64,000 nt of DNA from Prunus persica. Its lineage: Eukaryota; Streptophyta; Magnoliopsida; Rosales; Rosaceae. The stretch spans positions 1,090,636-1,154,635 of the forward strand of contig NC_034011.1 in the NCBI RefSeq assembly GCF_000346465.2, written 5' to 3'. Under the pieces are notes generated by a model. It searched no databases. It was not told the origin of the DNA and saw nothing but the letters and a program-made list of their open reading frames with translations. Of this stretch, positions 1-13,484 are shown one piece after another. Made by a program: the position numbers and the translations under genes. Position 1 is the first letter of the stretch. Each line of letters opens with the position of its first letter.

Positions 1-610
1 ACAAAGAAGGGGATAGAAAAAACGAAAAAGCCTCATATTGGTGAAAAGAGGATACCAAGGATTAATTTCAAATATCAAATGATTTGAGAGATAGATATGT
101 CTTCAAGCAAATGGTATAAAAGAGAGAGAATTTCTTGGAATGCAGATCAAGGTCTATCTTTGAAGAAAACCTTCAAAACAAGCACTGATCTGGGATATAC
201 ACCCAATTACTAGCGAGGGTCAGAAGAAAAAAAAAATCTCTAACTAGAAGATTTAGAAGAGAGTGCAGACATATCAGAAGACAGTACATGCAGAAACGTC
301 TTTAACATCTACACATGTATTTTCTTCTCTTTGTTTTCTTTTTGGAAAAACAAATCTGTGTTATGAAGTAAAGAAGGCAGAAGTTGGACATGTATATCAT
401 CCTATAGAAATCCAATTCCACAAAGTTGATAAACAAATAAAAATCATCCCACAAAAATCATAATCTTCAAGAAACACATCTCAGGAAAATGATGATCTAA
501 TTAGATACTGAAACAAAAAGGTAAAAAAAACATTCAGGTCAAGTGAAGATGTTGTCCTTTATATGTGAACATGAGTTGAGGTATAAAAAAAAGCAGTTAT
601 TGATTCTCAC
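1..610 (-). other. Probable intron of the HD-ZIP gene, cut by the window edge
   Basis: No coding segment or structured RNA is visible here on either strand. On the minus strand it follows the GT donor at 609-610 that ends the homeobox exon, so the simplest reading is first-intron sequence. The rest of the homeodomain should lie to the left of position 1. Confidence 0.5.
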
Positions 611-729
611 TCTTCAAGTCGCTGTATCTGTTCAGAAGTATGGCGATGATACTTCTTATTGCCCCTGCGAGAACTCGATGGTTCTTGTTCATCACCTGAT
701 ACTCCAGCATTTCCCTTTGGCAACTCCAT
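611..729 (-). CDS. HD-ZIP class IV-like homeobox protein, first coding exon (partial)
   Basis: The minus strand from ATG at 729 encodes 39 residues plus two bases. An acidic, Ser-rich lead (SGDEQEPSSS) is followed by RRGNKKYHRHTSEQIQRLE, which matches helix 1 of the homeodomain in HD-ZIP class IV proteins (HDG11/HDG12/ANL2 type). These are nuclear transcription factors, mostly active in epidermis. The frame stops at once past the end, but a good donor (GTGAGA on the minus strand) sits after the codon fragment GA, so the homeodomain must continue in an exon beyond the left edge. The START and leucine-zipper parts are not in the window. The family call rests on about 25 residues. Class IV is favoured by the YHRHT and QIQRLE wording and by the very short N-terminus. 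Confidence 0.6.
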
Positions 730-2911
730 TCTCTACCACATTAAGAAAACACAAAACCACACACAAAACAAAAGCTTTTCTTTCTGAAACCAAATAAGAG
801 GCACACAAACACAAAACTCATAGACACACACATCATATATGAAAGTATAAATTAACAAGGAATTAATTCACACATGCCATCCAACCAACATCCAGATAAA
901 AAAAATGAATATCTGAGGTTGGTCAAAATCCCATATAAGGACACCAAATTAATTTCGAAACTAGCCCAATTAGGACAGAGATATCTACGTTAATTTGGTT
1001 TCTATGATTCTGGGTTGTCTTGGATTTCTTCCTTATGAATTTGGGTTTTATGGAAAGTTTTCAATCTGTTCTGGTTTCATACACCTAATGAGTAATGAAC
1101 TACACCGAAGAGTAACAGCTAAATACTAGATGAGGTCAACAAGAATCGAGGGGGCTCTGTGCTGTCTTTAACAAAACTACCAAATCTGCAAAATGGATTT
1201 TCAAACAGATATAGAAGACACATGACTTTCCAAACTTCATTGCCAAATGGCGAAGCCAGTAAAAGTCTTGGCTGCATGTTCAGATGCTCTCAGACCACCA
1301 TTATGAACAAGACCCTTTCTCACTAAGAAATGAATTCTTTTCTTTTCAATGGATAGTATCAATAGTGTATGCATAATCAAGACTATCAAAAAGTATTTGC
1401 TAACGATAATAGGACAAGATCGACAGTAATAGGGAATGTTACTTGAGAGTATCTCCCTAAAAGTTTTAGTGAGGAAATATGTTTTGTTGTCACTTCCTCA
1501 TTGGGCTTCAGCAACGAATTTCAACTTTCCACGTTGAAGGCCTGTTGTAGTAGGCTATTGCGACGAATTTATTCATGCGTTTGCATGGACAAAAGGCATC
1601 GTTTGAGCATCTTTAATAGCCTCTTCAACAATTTTAGAATGCTAAAATAGGTGAGCCACATCATCAAAACTCTCTCCAGCAGTCTCGTCAAACTCAATCA
1701 TCAAAGCTACAATCTCCTTTTCTATATTGGTTTTCAAAACATTTAATTTTACTTTAAAAAATATAAAACCTACCAAAATATTAAAAACATGCACTTTTTC
1801 TTTTCATATAATAAATATATAGACATTATTTACATGTTTTCCTATTAATTATTATTTTTCATAACATTACATTAATTGAATTGAAGAATTTATTGAGATA
1901 TAAATTTATTAAAGTTACCGCGAGATTCTACGTTTTTATTTGATTGGCGTGTTGGTTGATGTAGACACTTACGTTATTATTACATGATCCATAAAAGTAT
2001 TGTTTGACCTTTCTACTACTTATTTATATGAAGGACGTTAAGATTTGTTACTCTTGTATTTACTCTTACATATGTTGTTGAAAGTTCGAATAGCTGACAT
2101 GCAACTCTCATTGTAGCTTAACTGCTCTTTCGAATGGTTCTCTATTTATATGACTATACTTGTGCCTCATCACATTCGTTGGGTCTTTTGTATTCTTCCC
2201 TGTTCGGGAATGACAATATTTAATAGCTTTATCAGTCTATTTTTTCAATCTCTCTCTCTCTTCCCTATAAATATGGCTTTTTAGGAGCTGTGGTTCTGAA
2301 CTTGGTATACACTTGAGCTTTAGTCCCACAACTTTCTATGGTCCATTAACTTCACTTTCGTTTGTAGCAAAGGTCCTGGAGTCACTTCTGTTACTCCTAA
2401 AAAGTACTTTTTTTTAAGTTCTACACACATGATGCATGAAACAATTTTTATTTGCCTAGTGTAGTTATATCATCGTGCAAGAATTTGTTCAAATCTTTCT
2501 TCTGTTTCCATTTTTTCTGAAGCTCATTATAGAGTTGCTCTACAGAAGTCTAATGCACTTTCTGTGAATCTGAATTTCATATTTGAAGAAAATTATCATA
2601 TAAATGAAATGACAACTGGGAATAACTTAAGCCTGTTAGTTCAAAACACAACCCAACCCCCAACCTATGATCTTTCCCATAATTTTCATGTTCTCTCAAA
2701 ATTACAAAATGAATACATTCCCTTTATATGTACCAACATTTTTGGTCTGGAACTGAATCAGGCGGATACTGATGTCAACTTGTTAACCATCCCTTGTCTT
2801 ACATTTGATGCATAGACAGTGGAGAAAACTGCCGCTGTTTCTTTGCAATTTGCAATTCTGGTTGTCTTGTTTCAGTATAGAAGAAAGTGAGAACACCAAA
2901 ACCCTTGATTA
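730..2911. other. Intergenic, HD-ZIP upstream and RecA downstream regions
   Basis: AT-rich sequence without a supportable reading frame. It should hold the promoter and leader of the homeobox gene on the left and the 3' UTR of the RecA gene on the right. I see no structured repeat. Short open frames here have no recognisable motif. Confidence 0.5.
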
Positions 2912-5900
2912 TCATTGGATATCCTCAAAATCATCTTCATCCTGTTGGGGAATTTGCAAGTTACTCGTGTGCAGTGTGCCTACTTGTCCAGTTCCATCTG
3001 TGATCATGGAGCGAACTATCTGCATGTACATTCAAGAGTGATTCAGTTTCAGTTTCTTCCCAAATAATAGCACATTCCAGTTCTTATCCCACCTTCAAAA
3101 ATTGAGAAAAAATTGCGGAAAGCACACAGAAGACATATTGAAACTTTTCATCAGATTATAGTTGTAAGTAAAATTATGTTGACCTCTGAGGTTTTGTACA
3201 TTTACACATAGTTCCCCTCAAAAAGGATAATTTTTTCCTCAATATAGTTTATTGTGAACATTTGACAACAAAATATGATGGACTAGTGATAGGACTTGCA
3301 CTAGACTATCATATTGTGTTCAGACTTCACAGTATGAACAGCACCAGTCTCTACCTATTTTCAGGATAGCCAAGTGCAATTATGCAGAACCAGTAAATTA
3401 CCGCAGAATTAGGAAATGACTCAATCAAATAAAATACTCTAGTAATTTCTTTCTCTGCCTTCCTTTTCAGAGCTAAGTTTCCTATTAAAATTAGCCCAAT
3501 ATCACTAATCTGTGTCTAATTACCCCATCCCAGGCTGTATTTCATGCATACTCAGTCTGGGTTCGTAGTAAATGGCCCAATGCCCTATCAATCTCTACCC
3601 TCTTCCACTTTCCAAGGCCGCTTTTGATATTTACATCTCACTCTAATTTTCATTCTTGATGCCCATCTAAACCTCAGGATCTAGAACAACTAAACCTTTC
3701 CTCTTCAACTCTTACCTCTTAAACTTACAGTGCGTTGGAGTTGATTACAGACTTGCTGTTTAATCGCTTGCCTCCACCAGCATGTCCACATTAATCCACC
3801 CTATCATGACTATCATCTTCGGGCTCAGGCTGAGTGGACAGAATTTTGTGCTACCCATCCTTTGGTTCTTTCTACTTCCTCCAGACATAGGCCTCCTTGT
3901 TGCTGACTACAATTTACCCCTCTTTGACTACTACATTTATAAACAAACCTATTTGATTCCCCATCACTCTAATTCTTACTTCGAACAAGTTAACAACGTT
4001 TTTGTAATGAAATTTCTAAGTACCAACTACATACATCACAATTATTGTTGAATGTTTGGATCCATTGTAATAGAAAACTGTAAAAGACATCTGGATACAT
4101 CACCTTACGTTATCCCCTATCTTTGAAGCCTCCTCCTCACTTTTACAAAAGAAGGAGAAAAACACAACAGCAATCTGCTGTTTTGGAAAAAATAAAGTTG
4201 AATTGGTTTTACAAGCATCTTCATAATGGATTATTAAATCTACACTCACGAGGTCAAGAACATGCTTTCACACCCCTACACAGTTCCACAATTTCCTGCC
4301 CCATATTCATGGTTAGTAATTTCCACTTACAACCCTTTGCAAAATTTCCCGCAGAAGAGTTTCCGCTGATAAACTTTTTTCCCTTGTTCTTTACCTGTAA
4401 TCTCTCTAGCACCACCTCTATCCAACTGGTCTCTGAATGAAGCATTCTGAGCTCTTGGATTAGTCATATCTCCACCAAAGATTCTCTCTCTAGGAACTCT
4501 GCAAATATTTTGCCATCCAAAACCTCCACTACCTGCTGGAATTATGATGTTGCTTCCCAGCACACACCCTGTATTTTTACCACATCCAGAAAATACCCCT
4601 CTTGTTCAAATATAGTCCAAACCAGAAAACTGAGTCAGTGGCGCAATGATTTCTGAAGAACTAGTTCTGCTTAAGTTTATTCCCTGCCCCAGCCATCTCT
4701 CAACCAATAGGCAGGACAAAGGTCAACCTTCTTGAAGTACCTCTGCAGTTTGTTCCTTTTGGTAATTCTGGTAGCTGTTCCTCTTGGTTTTGATAGACTT
4801 GCAATACAAAAAATTTCTACTCAATCTTCACATCCTTGTCTAGTTCTCTGTATACTCTATAAGACCCCATTTTCTCTCTAGACACCACCGAAACTGTCCA
4901 TCCCCATACAAATGAGTGCGTACTGTGACAAGGTGTCCAATTCACCTCATATTAATCAGTGAATCCCCCAAAGTACGTGTTTTCAGTTTTATGCGAAGGC
5001 CTTTTTTTTTTTTTTTTTGCCGCAAGAGCCTTTAAAAACTCCATAGCACTATTGGTTTTATGATACCATCCTCCACATTATCTGGAATAGAAAACATGGC
5101 CATAAGACTCCTCCAATCAAATCTTCTCATTACTCATATCCAGTTTACTCATCTACTGTAAGACTTCATCAGCTTAGGAGATTAAGATTTCCTAAAGGTC
5201 GTACCTAAGCACTCTTTCTACCTCATGCTACCAAAATTTGACCATCCAACATTTGAATCCCAAATAATTGATTCATGATAGCAGCAAAGTTTACAATTGT
5301 AACAAAAACAAAACCTGCTCCAATAACATGTTGAGGGTTTATTATGCAATTTTGTTTTACATAATAATAGATATGCATACTTATATATATATGCAAACGA
5401 AGAGCTTTGGGTGCAGGAACCCCGCATGCAGGATGCCGCACTGTTCAAATCCAAAAGAAAACATCCCCTTCATTTTCTTTTTAAATTTGTTCAAGTTTTT
5501 TTTATCCCCAGTTACGACAGTTTGTTACTTTGGGATTTACTGTCTAATAATCAGCTCTATCAAATGGGCCCTATTCTAAGCTAACAAATGCCCATTGAAT
5601 GTATGATCTCTATAAGTTATAAACGGCCAAGTTAAGCTGACAAAGGGGCGACTTGAATATGCAAAACAATGATCTTTTTCTCCCTTTCTAAAAGCTTCTT
5701 GTCCAACAATAAAAAAAACCCCCAAAAAAGAGAACATAAAACCCACAACTTCCAAGACATTAAGCAATGTAAAGGATGATGAACCGAAGTTTCATTTCAT
5801 TCCTTGCATATATTGATTGAAAGTGAAGCAATATAGAATTCAAACAATGTGAGATTGTTTTAACCACTAGAAATACATAAAATTAAACAATGTATTAATT

Positions 5901-8900
5901 AAGGAGAAAAAGAAAACTAATTGCATCAAGTTCAATCTGAGAAATCAGAAAGATCACCTTCTCTATTTCATCAAGAAGAAGAGGGTTCTCTCTCAAGTAC
6001 TGCAATGCTTTATCTCTTCCTTGTCCTAACCTTTTTTAATCACAAACAAATGTCAGTCATTAAGTAGGAACAGTTACACAAGAGGATTCTTGAGTTATTC
6101 TAAAACAAATAAACAAGGTCCTTACATGAACAAAAGAGTAGCTAGGGGGAATAAAAGCTTGAAGTCTAATCACATTCTCTGGTTTATGAATGAGAATCTT
6201 AGCACAGAGTAGGAGGTAAATCTCCTCCTTCCATCTCACCTAGTAGCTATCTAAAATTTAAGGGATTTTATAAAACATCCTGTCATTTGTTTAGTGAATA
6301 TACAGAAACCAAGGAAGGCTACACCTTCTGCCTATTCTTGTGCACAAGAAAATAATAAAAAGCTTTACTGGTAGGTTAAATAATGTTAAAAAGGATTGAA
6401 TTCTGGATACTATCTCTACGATGACAGGGAACTCAGTGAGCTCAAAAGACTTTCAAATGTAGTGAAATCTGTTTTTGACTTGGGCAATTTGTTTTCAGAA
6501 CATCAGGGTATATGGGACTGCATGTGTATATAGATTCAACAAGATTCAAGCTGGGAAATGGTTGATTTTTCCAAAAGCAAAGGACTTCATCGTTAAGAAA
6601 TTAAAAGGAGGTATGCAGTAGCCATCATGGGTTTCATTGCTTTTATTTTGTCTGATAGGAGAATGAATCATGCATGTGCTTTCCCTGGCACTTTCTGGGA
6701 ATTAAGACACTGCTCCAAACTTAACAAGTCTTCAAATATGGTTCTGAAGGGGAAGAGATGGGAGTTTGTGTGCCTGTATAGAAGAAAACAAATTTGAGGT
6801 TTAATAAAACTTTGCTCCTTCCGCTGCTCATCAGTCTGATTGTAGAAAAAGGGGCTGATAGAATCATCTAGTGCTCTGTGGAGCTGGGACTTTTACCAAG
6901 AGACAGTAGCATTCTGGAAAATTTTCCAGCAATTGATAACAATAGTGTCTTTGTGATCTCACAAATAGTTGAGTGGGTCAGGGCAGTTGAGGGTGGTGGT
7001 CAGTTTGGGTTAAATAAAGAGAATTAAGCTATGCTAGAAAGTATTACAAGTGAATCGAATTTACCAATGGTTCCATTTTGATGCTGATAAGGGGCACAAA
7101 GAGTCAGGGCAGGGTTGCTAGAGCTTAAATGGAAATTATAAGCTATATGGTTGGAGATCTAGGGTCCAGAAGTAAAAGGAGGCTCAACAAAGAGTTGTAG
7201 ACTTTGGGGCATGTACCTTGTTGTCATACAAGAAACAGAAAAAAATAAATTAAATATAGAAGACTGATAGGAAGTGTGGCGGCGGAGGTTCAAAGCATGG
7301 GTCCTTTTCCATCATGTGGCAGGTCGAGAGGGGTTATGGTAACATGGGATGTGACATCAGTATTTGCGTTAGATATTATTTTGGGCCACTACTTAGTTTG
7401 TTGGTAGTACGTATTAAGTTTTAAGTGAGTGACAGTGGTGGTTTATGGGGCTGTAAGATCTGTCTGTGTCCGATTTTGTGAGAGGAATAATTTCTGGGAA
7501 GAGTGACTAGAAGCATGAAAAGGTTTTGAAGGATTTTTTAAAGAAAACAAAACATACTAGATTACACAACACTCAGTTCACTTGGTCTAATGTTAAGGAT
7601 AGATTGGTGAGATCAAGATTGAATGGATTTCTTGTCTAACCACATTCGGAGTGCAGCCACCCAAAAGCTAGACAGGCAGCCTAGAGTTGTGTCAAACCAT
7701 TTCCCAATTGCATTGCATATGAGTCCCATTTAGGTAGGATCCAGTACCATTTAGATTTGAGAACATGTAGTTGCACCATAGATCTTTTAGCAATACTTCT
7801 ACGTTGTGGTGGGAGGGAGTTCAGTTCAGTGTTGGAAGGTTCAAATGTTTAAAACTGTCAGGCAAGTGAATTCAAAAGGTGCCTGGCGTTATTGATTTCA
7901 GACCTGACAAAGTGGTCTCCTTAACGAGCAATCTCCACACATTCCCTTATAATTGACAATTCTACTTGGTATATCCACAATTAGTGTGAATAAAGGTGAG
8001 AGTGCATCTCCTTGTATCAAACCATTTAATGCGCCAAACTTACCCCTCTGCATCCCATTAATCAATTCAAAAAAATTCTCCAAGTTTCAAACAACCCCTA
8101 ATCCATTTCCTTCACGTGCCCCCCGAAACCTTTCCATGCCGATGGGAACTCGAGAAAATGCCACTGCACATGGCAGTACGCCCTTGAATAGGTTGGACAT
8201 ATTTAGATTTTTAGGATTTCAATTGAGAAAGAAGGGGGTTTACTTGGGGTCGCAAAGAATTGAGAAAAGTAAGCAAACTGGGCTGGTCTGATTCTGTGAA
8301 CAATGTGGATAACAGTGCACATGAATAGAATTTTGAATGAGACTCCTACTTGACTGAGTAATTATCTTGAACAGTTATGGATAACCCAATATCATAACAA
8401 GACTCAACAACTAAAAATAGAACTAAAAGCAATATCCTAAACTCTAAACCCTAAACCCAGTATCCTACTGCATAGTCTTTAAGAGCCCTGCTTCATAGCA
8501 GATAACAAGGAATATAACTAAAAGCCGAGAATATAAGTTCAAGTAAAAACCTGTGGTCCCCATAGCTATACCAAGAGCCCTTCTTCACTACTACATCCAT
8601 TGTTTCAGCACAATCCAAAATGCAACCCTGAAAGAAAGAAAGTCAAAACAGAGTGTGGTTTCCACCTTATGAGTGGGAAAAAATGAATTTGTTGCGATAC
8701 TGACCAATTTACCAACTCCCTCTCCAAAAACAATTTCAAATTCAGCTTGTTTGTATGGCCTTGATACCTACATCAACTACGTATGATAAGCATCTTTCAA
8801 AACATGAGCTATATTAACTAGAAACATAACAAAGTCGATGAAACATATTAAATAAAGGATATAATAAACTGCAATCATTAATTTTTACTAAAGGTTTGGC

Positions 8901-11900
8901 AAAATATGGGAATCATGAGATTGTAGTCAACAAAAGTCTCTCCTCCAAAAGCATAATCAAATATCATAACAAAATCATTTAGCCCACAAAAAGGATGGAA
9001 GCAGTTCCATAATATCAGAAAAATCAAAAGGGGAATTTAACAATTTGATGGTTTTCATGGTCACAGGCTGCACTTCTAGCACAGTGTAGATTGGGACAAA
9101 AGCTTTGAGAAATTAGACATAAACCTTTAAGAAATGGCAAGACAACTTGTCCTACTTTATACCAATTATGAAATTTATACTGAAAGTGCAATTACTGCAT
9201 AAGTAATCATGAAGGCAAAAGTAATAAAAAAGTTCTTTCTGTACATGGTGTACAACCCGCAGATGCAGGAAACCATTTTGATGCATTCAAAACTACCTTG
9301 CTCTTTTGCACTCTTACACGAACTCGAACCCCAATTTCTTCATCTCCCTTTACCTAATCAGTACAGAAGTATGTTGTATGAGCAAACAGATCAAACTCTA
9401 TTCGGTGACCTACACAGATAAATATACTCATCCATCAAATAGCTGTCATGCAATAAGAAACAATGGCTATTGTTCTTACAGACTTTATCTTCCCTGTAGA
9501 ACGTATTTCAAGCCGAACTGAGGCAAAAAATTTTAATGCAATTCCTCCAGATGTCACTTCTGGATTACCATAGTATACACCAATCTTGCAAAATGAATGA
9601 ATGATGCCATTAGTTTTTAGAAGTGAAACAATTGTGATTAGGGGAAAATAACTAATAAAGATGCCTGAAGGAACAATCGAAATCACAATCAGCTGCTTAG
9701 ACATAGGCACTCAATCTCAATTGTTTCAATGAATCCAAGTACATACCATCCATATATATATATACAGTCCCCTTCTATAGAGGGATCCCTCAAATAATTT
9801 TATTTGAGGGACACCCTTTAGGTTACCCTACGAATTTTTTTTCAACGATCCAAACCACTTATTTTTTAGGTCTTCATTCATAGATCATCCTTGCAAAAAA
9901 TTAGACAAATCGGAAAATGTTTAGATATCTAATCGTGTCCTACAAATCAATGAACACGGGGCTTCAAGAAAGTACTAAAACTTTAATAATTTAATTGAGT
10001 GGTCAAATGATATCGGATTCAGGTGATTTTTTATAGATATGATATTTGAATAAATATCTACAAAATAGATGGTTTGGATTAGTGAAATACAATGCGGAGT
10101 ATGCCCTACAAGGGTGTCCCTCAAATTATTTGAGGAATCTCTCTCTCTCTCTCTCTCTCTTATATATATATAATATGTATGAACAGAATTAATTAAAATT
10201 ACCTTATATCTTATTTGATTTAAAAATATTAGAGTACATCCAGCTTTAGACGCATTTCCTGACATTTTGCGCAAAGCTTGGCTCATAAGGCGTGCTTGCA
10301 AACCCATTTGCTGCATACCAATCTCACCCTATACGTAGCAAGATCTGATATGAGCAATTGCATATCTGAAGTTTAAAATTACCAAGGAAATACATAAAAT
10401 AAAAATAAAATGTTACTTCAATCTCTGCTCGTGGAGTGAGAGCCGAGACAGAATCAACACAGATAAGATCGATGGCACCAGATCTGCACATACGATCTGC
10501 AACTGAGATGACAGAAAACCAATCAATACATCATGCATACACTAAATTTATTACTTAAGCATCACGCTACTGCCATTCCGAATACTTCCAGAATGATTGC
10601 ATCAGTCCCACAAACATGCATTTGTCAGAAAAAGTTCCCACGATGATACAAACAAGAAAGATATATTACTCTCAAGTGCCATTTCGCCGTGATCAGGCTG
10701 GCAGACAATCAGATTTTCTACATCTACCCCCAGTGCTTTTGAATATGCTGGATCAAAAGCATGTTCTGCATCAACAAGCATTGCATTTCCTCCAAGCTTC
10801 TGCATATTACCATTGAAAAGTCATTGTTCAGTAACAGGAAGCTAAAGATTTCCGATGAAAGTTGAAACAACTATACCTGCACCTCTGCAATTGCATGGAG
10901 TGCTAGAGTGGTCTTTCCACTACTTTCTGGTCCAAATATCTGAAAATAAATACAAAGATAGATCATTGTTTTGTACAGGAAACTACCTACATCCTTTTCT
11001 ATTATTTTTGTGGATCCTTCCACAGGATTCCAACTTTCCAGATCTCCTTGCTCTGCATACATATGGTATTTTATGCCATTTTCTTGGATCAAGTAACTGT
11101 AGAAGGATACCAGTTGCGAGGAACATTACCGGATATATATATATATATATATATATTACCACTAAAAAAATTAATTTTTTCCAATTAAACAATGCATCTT
11201 TGATCATTAGAAGTGTTAAGGAAAACAATCAAATCAAATCAAATGAGAAACAGAAATTGGCCTTTGGGCCTTACAAAACCTCTCCGCATTCAGAACAGGG
11301 TGAAGGGAAAGTGAGTTCTTGGGTCCAAATTCCAATCCCCAACAGATGCATGTGTAACTTACCAACCGAAAAAAAAAAAAGATGGATACAACGATGAAGC
11401 ATGAAAACATACAATGGAAACATACCTCTACAATTCTCCCTTTTGGAAGGCCACCACCTAAGGCAAGGTCTAATGTCAAGCAGCCACTGGGAAAAGTTTC
11501 ACTGCAATAAAAAAAGTCTCAAATAATCTACTTTCCATCCAAAATCATACAAGCAGGTGGTCTTATGCTCCATCATGCTGCTTAAAATTGGAAAAGGCCA
11601 AGGGGGTGAACATAAACAATGATATGACAAGGATAGAAGGACATACACCAAAGCTCCACCAGCACTTCCTAATCTTGTAACGCTACCCTTTCCAAATGAA
11701 CTATTTATATCATTCATTGCTGCTTCCAGTGCTTTTTGCTGAAAGAAAAAACCATAATATCATAATTTATCAACTTTTAGCTCACATTTTCTAGTGCTTG
11801 TCATAAACCAACAGTGCAAGTTATAGTTTTTTTTTATGATTGTGGGTATCATTCATGCGTCTTCAACAGCATTTTTCTGCTTCTGGGAAACAAAACGAAC

Positions 11901-12173
11901 ATTGAGGTGAAAAGGCGCAAAGGGGTTTTGAAAACATACTCGGTCAATGAAGCGGGGGTCGGAGTCAGCAGAAAGAGCACCATTGACTTTGGCTTGGAGC
12001 TCACAGCGAACTCTTTTGATGGGCTTCACCGCCATTGAGTGTACGTTGAAGCGCAGTAGGAGAGAAGACTGGAATAACAGAGGAGAAGGTAAGCACTGCG
12101 AGTGAGAGTGTGAGTTTGAGTGGGTCGAAAAGTATCTCATGCTTCCGCTGTTGCTTCTGAACACTAAACCCAT
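2912..12173 (-). CDS. RECA1: Chloroplast RecA recombinase, 13 coding exons
   Basis: Exons on the minus strand: 11940-12173, 11647-11738, 11426-11501, 10877-10939, 10670-10799, 10417-10502, 10203-10328, 9480-9584, 9297-9353, 8705-8767, 8551-8627, 5958-6030 and 2912-3019. All have GT-AG borders and the phases close, giving 429 residues, close to the usual length of plant plastid RecA. Residues 1 to about 60 are Ser/His/Arg-rich and fit a transit peptide. The core starts near [19 protein letters not shown]. Walker A is GPESSGKTT (137-145) and Walker B LICVDSV (211-217); [16 protein letters not shown] and [10 protein letters not shown] are RecA signatures. The C-terminus is acidic (DEDDFEDIQ). 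Function by family: ATP-dependent strand exchange that maintains plastid DNA. A longer in-frame start at 12278 exists; 12173 was chosen for the better transit peptide. The last two introns are 2.5 and 2.9 kb, swollen by transposon debris. Confidence 0.93.
3700..5020 (-). mobile_element. Possible LINE ORF1-like remnant in the last RecA intron
   Basis: On the minus strand broken frames read like the N-terminal (ORF1) part of plant L1-type elements: a stretch around [20 protein letters not shown] and then [12 protein letters not shown] near 4500-4560. A run of about 18 T occurs at 5003-5020. Frames are interrupted by several stops. The assignment rests on pattern memory of degenerate protein and is weak. 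Confidence 0.3.
7130..7870 (+). mobile_element. LINE endonuclease-domain remnant (plus strand)
   Basis: Lying in RecA intron 11, the plus strand encodes in shifting frames the order typical of the apurinic endonuclease of plant L1-type LINEs: [13 protein letters not shown], then [34 protein letters not shown], and further on RSRLNGFLV and a degenerate form of the SDHFPI block. Several stops and frameshifts show it is dead. It opposes the host gene. Confidence 0.6.
7880..8300 (-). mobile_element. LINE reverse-transcriptase remnant (minus strand)
   Basis: The minus strand encodes [19 protein letters not shown] followed by [11 protein letters not shown], matching the GLRQGDPLSPFLF block of LINE reverse transcriptase. 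It abuts the endonuclease remnant tail to tail in the opposite direction, so the two are either separate insertions or a rearranged element. Confidence 0.6.
9779..10144. mobile_element. MITE with imperfect terminal inverted repeats in RecA intron 7
   Basis: Both ends carry an inverted copy of a segment of about 37 bp containing CCCTCAAATAAT and GAGGGACACCCTT. The left arm is at about 9779-9820 and the right arm at 10109-10144. The ends are themselves nearly palindromic (CCTCAAATAA...TTATTTGAGG). Runs of AT and CT dinucleotides flank it. There is no coding capacity. Part of its interior (GATCATCCTTGC, then AAAAATTAGACAAATC) recurs in degraded form in GAD copy 1 intron 6 near 47640-47760. Confidence 0.65.
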
Positions 12174-12481
12174 TACTAAAACACTACAAAAAATGAAATT
12201 ATAGATGCAGGTGCAGCAGCGCCCGAACGAACGAAGAGTGGAGAGAGAAATATGAAGAGAAGGGGAAAAGGCTAGCAATGTGACCGTGAGGATACCCAGA
12301 ACCTATTTCCTTTTCTTTCTTTTTAGGCGAAAATTAGTCAAAAGCCCCACAAAACTTTAAATCTTAGTAAAAAAACCCTGACAAAAAGTCCTATTAATTT
12401 CTTGGGCCCAAATGGGGTGGGAAATAAATTCCTTGTTTGAAATGGTGGCTTAAAGTTAAAAATAATCAAATAATAATTTTA

Positions 12482-12769
12482 CTATATCTTCAAAATAAAA
12501 ACGTGTGACCAACGCCAATGGGGTTTACCTCTATTGCCATAATTTTGATTATATAGCATGTTTGATCTTTGCAAAATCAAAGGTTCCTTCACATTCATCG
12601 TATATCCTTCAATAACAAGAACATCTGCGAAGCATAAGTGGTAAGTACTAGTAATAAGAGGAACTCCTAATTTATCTCTAAAGATGAACCCTAAAGCAAA
12701 CGAGGAAGATGAAGCTTTTAGAGAGCCATCAAATTTGAGTTTCACAATAGTCTCAAGGGAGGCTTCCAT
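12482..12769 (-). pseudogene. RNase H-like (RVT_3) fragment, LINE-derived
   Basis: A 95-residue minus-strand frame begins with KLKFDGSLKASSSSFALGFIFRD and continues LGVPLI. This matches the start of the RNase H domain carried by plant non-LTR elements and their domesticated relatives: the catalytic Asp is in the FDGS motif, followed by the G-FIFRD strand. The frame then departs from the family, so only the first half of the domain survives. No host gene context. Confidence 0.5.
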
Positions 12770-13484
12770 CTTATAAGATTAGTTTGATCACTAGGATGGG
12801 AAGTATGATTAGTAACATTCAACAAAGCTGAGGTAAAGCCAATAGATAAGGAATGTCAATAAACATTCTCATATATGCTATAGTTAAATATTCAAAAATT
12901 ACTTATTTCATACTCTCTTGTGTCACATACCATTACTCAAATTGAAGTTTTGAACAATTTCATTTTATTTAACAATTAATGTCCATGTGATTCGGATTTT
13001 GTACTTCAAACAAAATTTAGACTTCATGTAGATGGAGGGGTCCAAATCTATGGATATAAATGACATTATAAAACGATAGTATAAACTAAAATTGTTCGCA
13101 TAGACTATTACAATCCATATAAATGAAGATTTGAATAAGAAAAAAGAAGAAGAAAACAAATTGATTTTATATGTACTCCATCGAGTTATTTGAAATACAT
13201 TCAAATTTAAAATTTTCCAATTAAATTAGATTGAAACCAAACGCTTCTATTATTATTATTATTATATCAATATTTTTCTTTTTAAAAAATAAAATAAAAT
13301 TTGTTGTAGCATGCGAAAAGCTGGTAGGTGGATCGGACAGGAGCATATCCAATCACCAAAAAGAAAAAAAAAACATCAAAGAAAAAGAAAAAGAGAAAAC
13401 AGAGATCCCGTTGAATATTCAATTACATTGATTTCCTCCAACCAAAAAAATAAAAACATTGATTTTTTGGGTTTTACCCTGTAA
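12770..13484. other. Intergenic, nothing recognised
   Basis: AT-rich spacer between the RNase H fragment and the fold-back element. There is a short ATT trinucleotide run near 13249-13264. No gene or RNA is supported on either strand. Confidence 0.5.

Noticed and set aside
10855..11397. A 180-codon plus-strand open frame
   Set aside because: It overlaps two RecA exons and their intron on the opposite strand and includes an AT microsatellite.
12174..12278. Longer RecA start at 12278
   Set aside because: It is in frame but adds Cys- and Leu-rich residues before a better transit-peptide start at 12173; left as an alternative only.
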